Assembly: GCA_937139155.1 (NCBI GenBank)
Contig: CAKZPI010000041.1
Span: 1 to 64,000, forward strand
DNA from: an uncultured Flavobacteriales bacterium
Lineage (GTDB): Bacteria; Bacteroidota; Bacteroidia; Flavobacteriales; JBLHRE01
Length of the DNA stretch: 64,000 bases
Reading direction: 5' to 3'
Shown here: piece after piece, positions 61,870 to 64,000 of the stretch
How the letters are laid out: every line of letters begins with the position of its first letter
Position numbering within the stretch: the stretch's first letter is position 1
Notes under the pieces: model-generated
What the model saw: the letters and a program-made list of their open reading frames with translations, nothing else
Told to the model about the DNA's origin: nothing
The model's database searches: none
Position numbers and translations under genes: made by a program

Positions 61870-63236
61870 GCCGGCTTTTCGGCTACAATGAAGAAATGCC
61901 CATTGGTTCCAGAAAGAATGGTGCCTGGGTTTTTAGCGTATCCAATTTGGTGGATGGAAATAATGGTAAAACCAGCGCCTTTCAGGAGGTTTTCAATTTC
62001 TGGCTTGCTGAAATAATGTAGGTAAGCCGTTGCCGGAACTTCTTTTTTCCTGTAAAAGGCATCCCCTAACTCGTACCCGTATTCCGAAAGGTTTAAATGC
62101 TCAAAATGGTTTTTTATGGCCGGGCCCCACTCATCCTCATCGTCTAAATTAAAGGCGTCTACATAAAGCCTGCCTCCCGGGCTAAGGTGGTTGAAGGCCT
62201 TCTTAAGAATTTCCAAACGCAAGTCTTTTCGGGCAATGTGCCCGAAGGCGTATAGATAAGTTATGGCGTCAAAATGAACATCATTGGCAAGTTCAGCATT
62301 CAGCCAGTGATCGTTTATGATTTTATCAAGGCCACGTTCACCGGCAATGGTACACATGCCCAAATTGGCGTCTATACCTGTGATTTTATAGTCAAGATTT
62401 GATGATTCACGGATTTCCATGGCCCTTCTTCCGGTGCCACAGGCAAGATGAAGAACTGATCCAACCGGTTGAATTTCATGAAGGTTTTGAGCGATAAGCT
62501 GATTTATGGCCTCGGTATACAAGTTGCGAGATTGGTGCTTTTTATCATGGGCATCGTAGATTTTGGCTTGGGCCGAATAATAATCTTGAATGCCTAGACC
62601 AATTTGCTCCTTGGATGGTTTCGGTAAAATGGGCAATAAAAAGTGGCTTGCGTTTTGGTTTTCGAAGGGAATGTATTCGAAGGCATTGGGTTCAAAGGCA
62701 TGAAAATGTTCTTTCGCTTCGGTCCAAGACGCCGAATTTGCTTTCCCGTTTAGCTTGGCATAGGTTCCATCTTCCTTGAAAATTTCCATGCCTTCGAAAC
62801 TCTTAATGGCCGGGAAATAAAGATGAAGACTCACCAATTCATCTTCCGCGGAAGCGTTTTCAATCATGTGAATGTCTCCATCCATTTCTGGAAATCCAGC
62901 TCCAGCATGGACCCTTACTCTGGAGATTTCTCGAAGGGTTTTCTCTCCTTGATTGTAATGGTAAGACCGATTGAAGGCAGAGCCTGATAAGACCCTTACA
63001 AAGCCTCCGAACCCCTTATGCCAATGAATGGCGCTTTTGGCTTTTGGAGCCCAGCGCAAAAGCACAAGTTCAATGGGTTCATGAATTAGTACGTTTCGTG
63101 AATATCCTTGATCGGGAAGGTTTGGAAGAAGACTTTTCCAATCGATTTCGTGCTCAGGAAAGGAGAGGAATTCCCCTCCTAGTTCCTCAAAATTTTCAGG
63201 TTTGGCCTTTAGAATCAGTTTCTGAAGGTTTTCCAT
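61866..63236 (-). CDS. Cysteine-dioxygenase-like cupin fused to a SAM methyltransferase
   Basis: The 456-residue product joins two enzyme domains. Residues about 35-160 follow cysteine dioxygenase: Y45-x-R47-N48, iron ligands H71 and H73 (SAIHWHKG) and H123 (GDIHMIEN), and H138-L-Y140 (VSLHLYFP). The spacings match CDO positions Y58/R60, H86, H88, H140 and H155/Y157. The CDO Cys-Tyr crosslink Cys is not there (FGGFVRV). Residues about 215-456 form a class I methyltransferase with the SAM loop VLHLACGTGRRAMEI (261-275). It may oxidise cysteine or a thiol relative and methylate a substrate. The combination is unusual. No operon partner is adjacent. Confidence 0.85.
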   Translation of the reverse strand: MENLQKLILKAKPENFEELGGEFLSFPEHEIDWKSLLPNLPDQGYSRNVLIHEPIELVLLRWAPKAKSAIHWHKGFGGFVRVLSGSAFNRSYHYNQGEKTLREISRVRVHAGAGFPEMDGDIHMIENASAEDELVSLHLYFPAIKSFEGMEIFKEDGTYAKLNGKANSASWTEAKEHFHAFEPNAFEYIPFENQNASHFLLPILPKPSKEQIGLGIQDYYSAQAKIYDAHDKKHQSRNLYTEAINQLIAQNLHEIQPVGSVLHLACGTGRRAMEIRESSNLDYKITGIDANLGMCTIAGERGLDKIINDHWLNAELANDVHFDAITYLYAFGHIARKDLRLEILKKAFNHLSPGGRLYVDAFNLDDEDEWGPAIKNHFEHLNLSEYGYELGDAFYRKKEVPATAYLHYFSKPEIENLLKGAGFTIISIHQIGYAKNPGTILSGTNGHFFIVAEKPA

Positions 63237-63271
63237 GGACTCCGTCTTAATTATTTCCGACCAAGGTAAAA

Positions 63272-63808
63272 TTATTGAGCGGAAAGGGTATAATAAATGG
63301 TGGTATTGTAGGTGCCCGCCTCGTAAAAACCCGAAAGGTCTATCTTATAATCGAGGGTAAACGTGAAACAGCTTACGTTTACCTGAACCAAAAGGAGGTC
63401 GAGGGTAAGGCAGGTTGAATTTCCATTTCCGGTAGAAACAATTTGCAAAAGGCCGTTCAAGTAATAGGTGGCCAATCCGGTCATAATGCTTTGGTTGGAA
63501 GTTGAAATGCTGGTGAAGCTTCCAGAGGTTGTTGGTTTTACAAGGGCGTCGCCAACAGGCATTAAGTCTCCGGTGGTGGTGGAGAAATGAGTGGCGCCTC
63601 CAGAGCTAACACTTAAAACCCAGTTCTGATCAGAAATTACGGAAACGCTTGATGTAGCCGGAACCACAATGCCATTATTGTACTCAGAAGGCAGGTTAAA
63701 TTGGAAACTAGGGTTTAGAAGCTCTGTGAACTGAAGCTCAATGGAGTTTAAAAGCTGGGCAGAGCTAAAAAAGGGAAATATCAATAAGAGGCTTAAAATT
63801 AATTTCAT
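63272..63808 (-). CDS. Small exported pilin-like beta-sandwich protein
   Basis: The 178-residue product has a signal peptide (LILSLLLIFPFFSSAQ). The mature part is rich in Ser, Thr and Gly, with strands such as WVLSVSSGGATHF, ending in DYKIDLSGFYEAGTYNTTIYYTLSAQ. This ending resembles the C-terminal strands of spore-coat-U/DUF4402-type fimbrial subunits. Its ATG overlaps the stop of the upstream chaperone-like gene by 4 bp. A fimbrial subunit is the best guess. Family not confirmed. Confidence 0.55.
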   Translation of the reverse strand: MKLILSLLLIFPFFSSAQLLNSIELQFTELLNPSFQFNLPSEYNNGIVVPATSSVSVISDQNWVLSVSSGGATHFSTTTGDLMPVGDALVKPTTSGSFTSISTSNQSIMTGLATYYLNGLLQIVSTGNGNSTCLTLDLLLVQVNVSCFTFTLDYKIDLSGFYEAGTYNTTIYYTLSAQ

Positions 63809-64000
63809 TCAATGGCTTTGGTGTGGGTGTAGGTGGTTTCATATCCCGCTAAGGGAAAGGTGTCACCGTAATCAAAAAGGCCTAGAACACTGTATTCACC
63901 CTCGGGTAATTTTTCAGGAACGGGAAGGTTGAAATGTCTTGAATATCCGGGGAAAATAGGGGCCTCAATTTCTTCTGAATTGAACTCTTCACCCGTTTCT
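63805..64000 (-). CDS. C-terminal part of a chaperone-like exported protein (start outside the window)
   Basis: The frame runs from the window edge to a TGA at 63807-63805. The visible 64 residues include APIFPGYSRHFNLPVPEKL, PEGEYSVLGLFDYGDTFPLAGYETTYTHTKAIE and fit the last strands of an Ig-like domain as in pilus chaperones of this phylum. It overlaps the pilin-like gene by 4 bp (ATGA), so the two are cotranscribed. Its N-terminus cannot be seen. Confidence 0.6.
   Translation of the reverse strand, partial: ETGEEFNSEEIEAPIFPGYSRHFNLPVPEKLPEGEYSVLGLFDYGDTFPLAGYETTYTHTKAIE

Overview
The window comes from a member of the Bacteroidota, most likely a gliding or marine type in Flavobacteriales. 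Three proteins carry type IX secretion sorting domains: two of type A and one gliding-motility-associated type B domain. Promoters match the TAnnTTTG -7 consensus of this phylum. Outer-membrane barrels, lipoproteins and TAA/TGA-ATG gene overlaps are common. CarB lacks its C-terminal regulatory domain and Tgt lacks its zinc cysteines, both of which I recall as usual in this phylum. Most of the window is ordinary chromosome.

Layout. 1-560 is the end of an rRNA operon (23S 3' end, 5S, terminator). 0.6-2.4 kb is a porin-like barrel. 2.4-8.4 kb is a MarR-controlled tripartite RND efflux operon, with a palindrome inside its promoter. 8.5-10.6 kb holds a membrane-anchored LAS-type metallopeptidase-like protein, a GNAT acetyltransferase and an SDR. 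10.8-12.1 kb is an OmpA/TSP3 protein. 12.2-16.1 kb is a small A+T-rich island bounded by perfect 124-bp direct repeats of the 3' end of the next gene. 16.1-34 kb is mainly housekeeping: dnaB, accA, ispE, tgt, an LptF/G permease, a DMT transporter, a sigma factor, rsmG, an MsbA-like ABC exporter, rpmH (too short for ordinary ORF lists) and carB. 34-39.8 kb has YfhO, a glycosyltransferase, a beta-propeller-like protein and a sulfotransferase. 41.6-50 kb is an accessory biosynthetic cluster. 50-61.9 kb is housekeeping again (nadC, rlmH, rdgB, ddl, PASTA, rluD, mqnE) mixed with secreted proteins. 61.9-64 kb has a cysteine-dioxygenase/methyltransferase fusion and a pilin-like/chaperone-like pair.

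The strongest unusual signal is the 12.2-16.1 kb island. The copy of the gene's 3' end beside ompA and the copy in the intact gene are identical over 124 bp. Outside that core, both tails still encode Q-K-T-stop, but with different codons and a different stop (TGA versus TAA), and each has its own terminator. This is the pattern left when an integrative element enters the 3' end of a protein gene and restores it with a recoded tail. No integrase is visible. The cargo is a large lipoprotein, an outer-membrane protein and a DUF433/DUF5615-type toxin-antitoxin pair whose toxin is frameshifted.

The second signal is the 41.6-50 kb cluster: phosphosulfolactate synthase, histidine phosphatase, ATP-grasp ligase, a deacetylase-like protein, an asparagine-synthetase-like amide ligase with Ser in place of the glutaminase Cys, a DAP-decarboxylase-like enzyme and a class-V-like PLP enzyme. 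Together they suggest synthesis of a sulfonated, amide-linked metabolite or surface group. The product is inferred, not shown. All computed claims (family membership, composition, phylogeny) were read by eye and have not been tested by searches.
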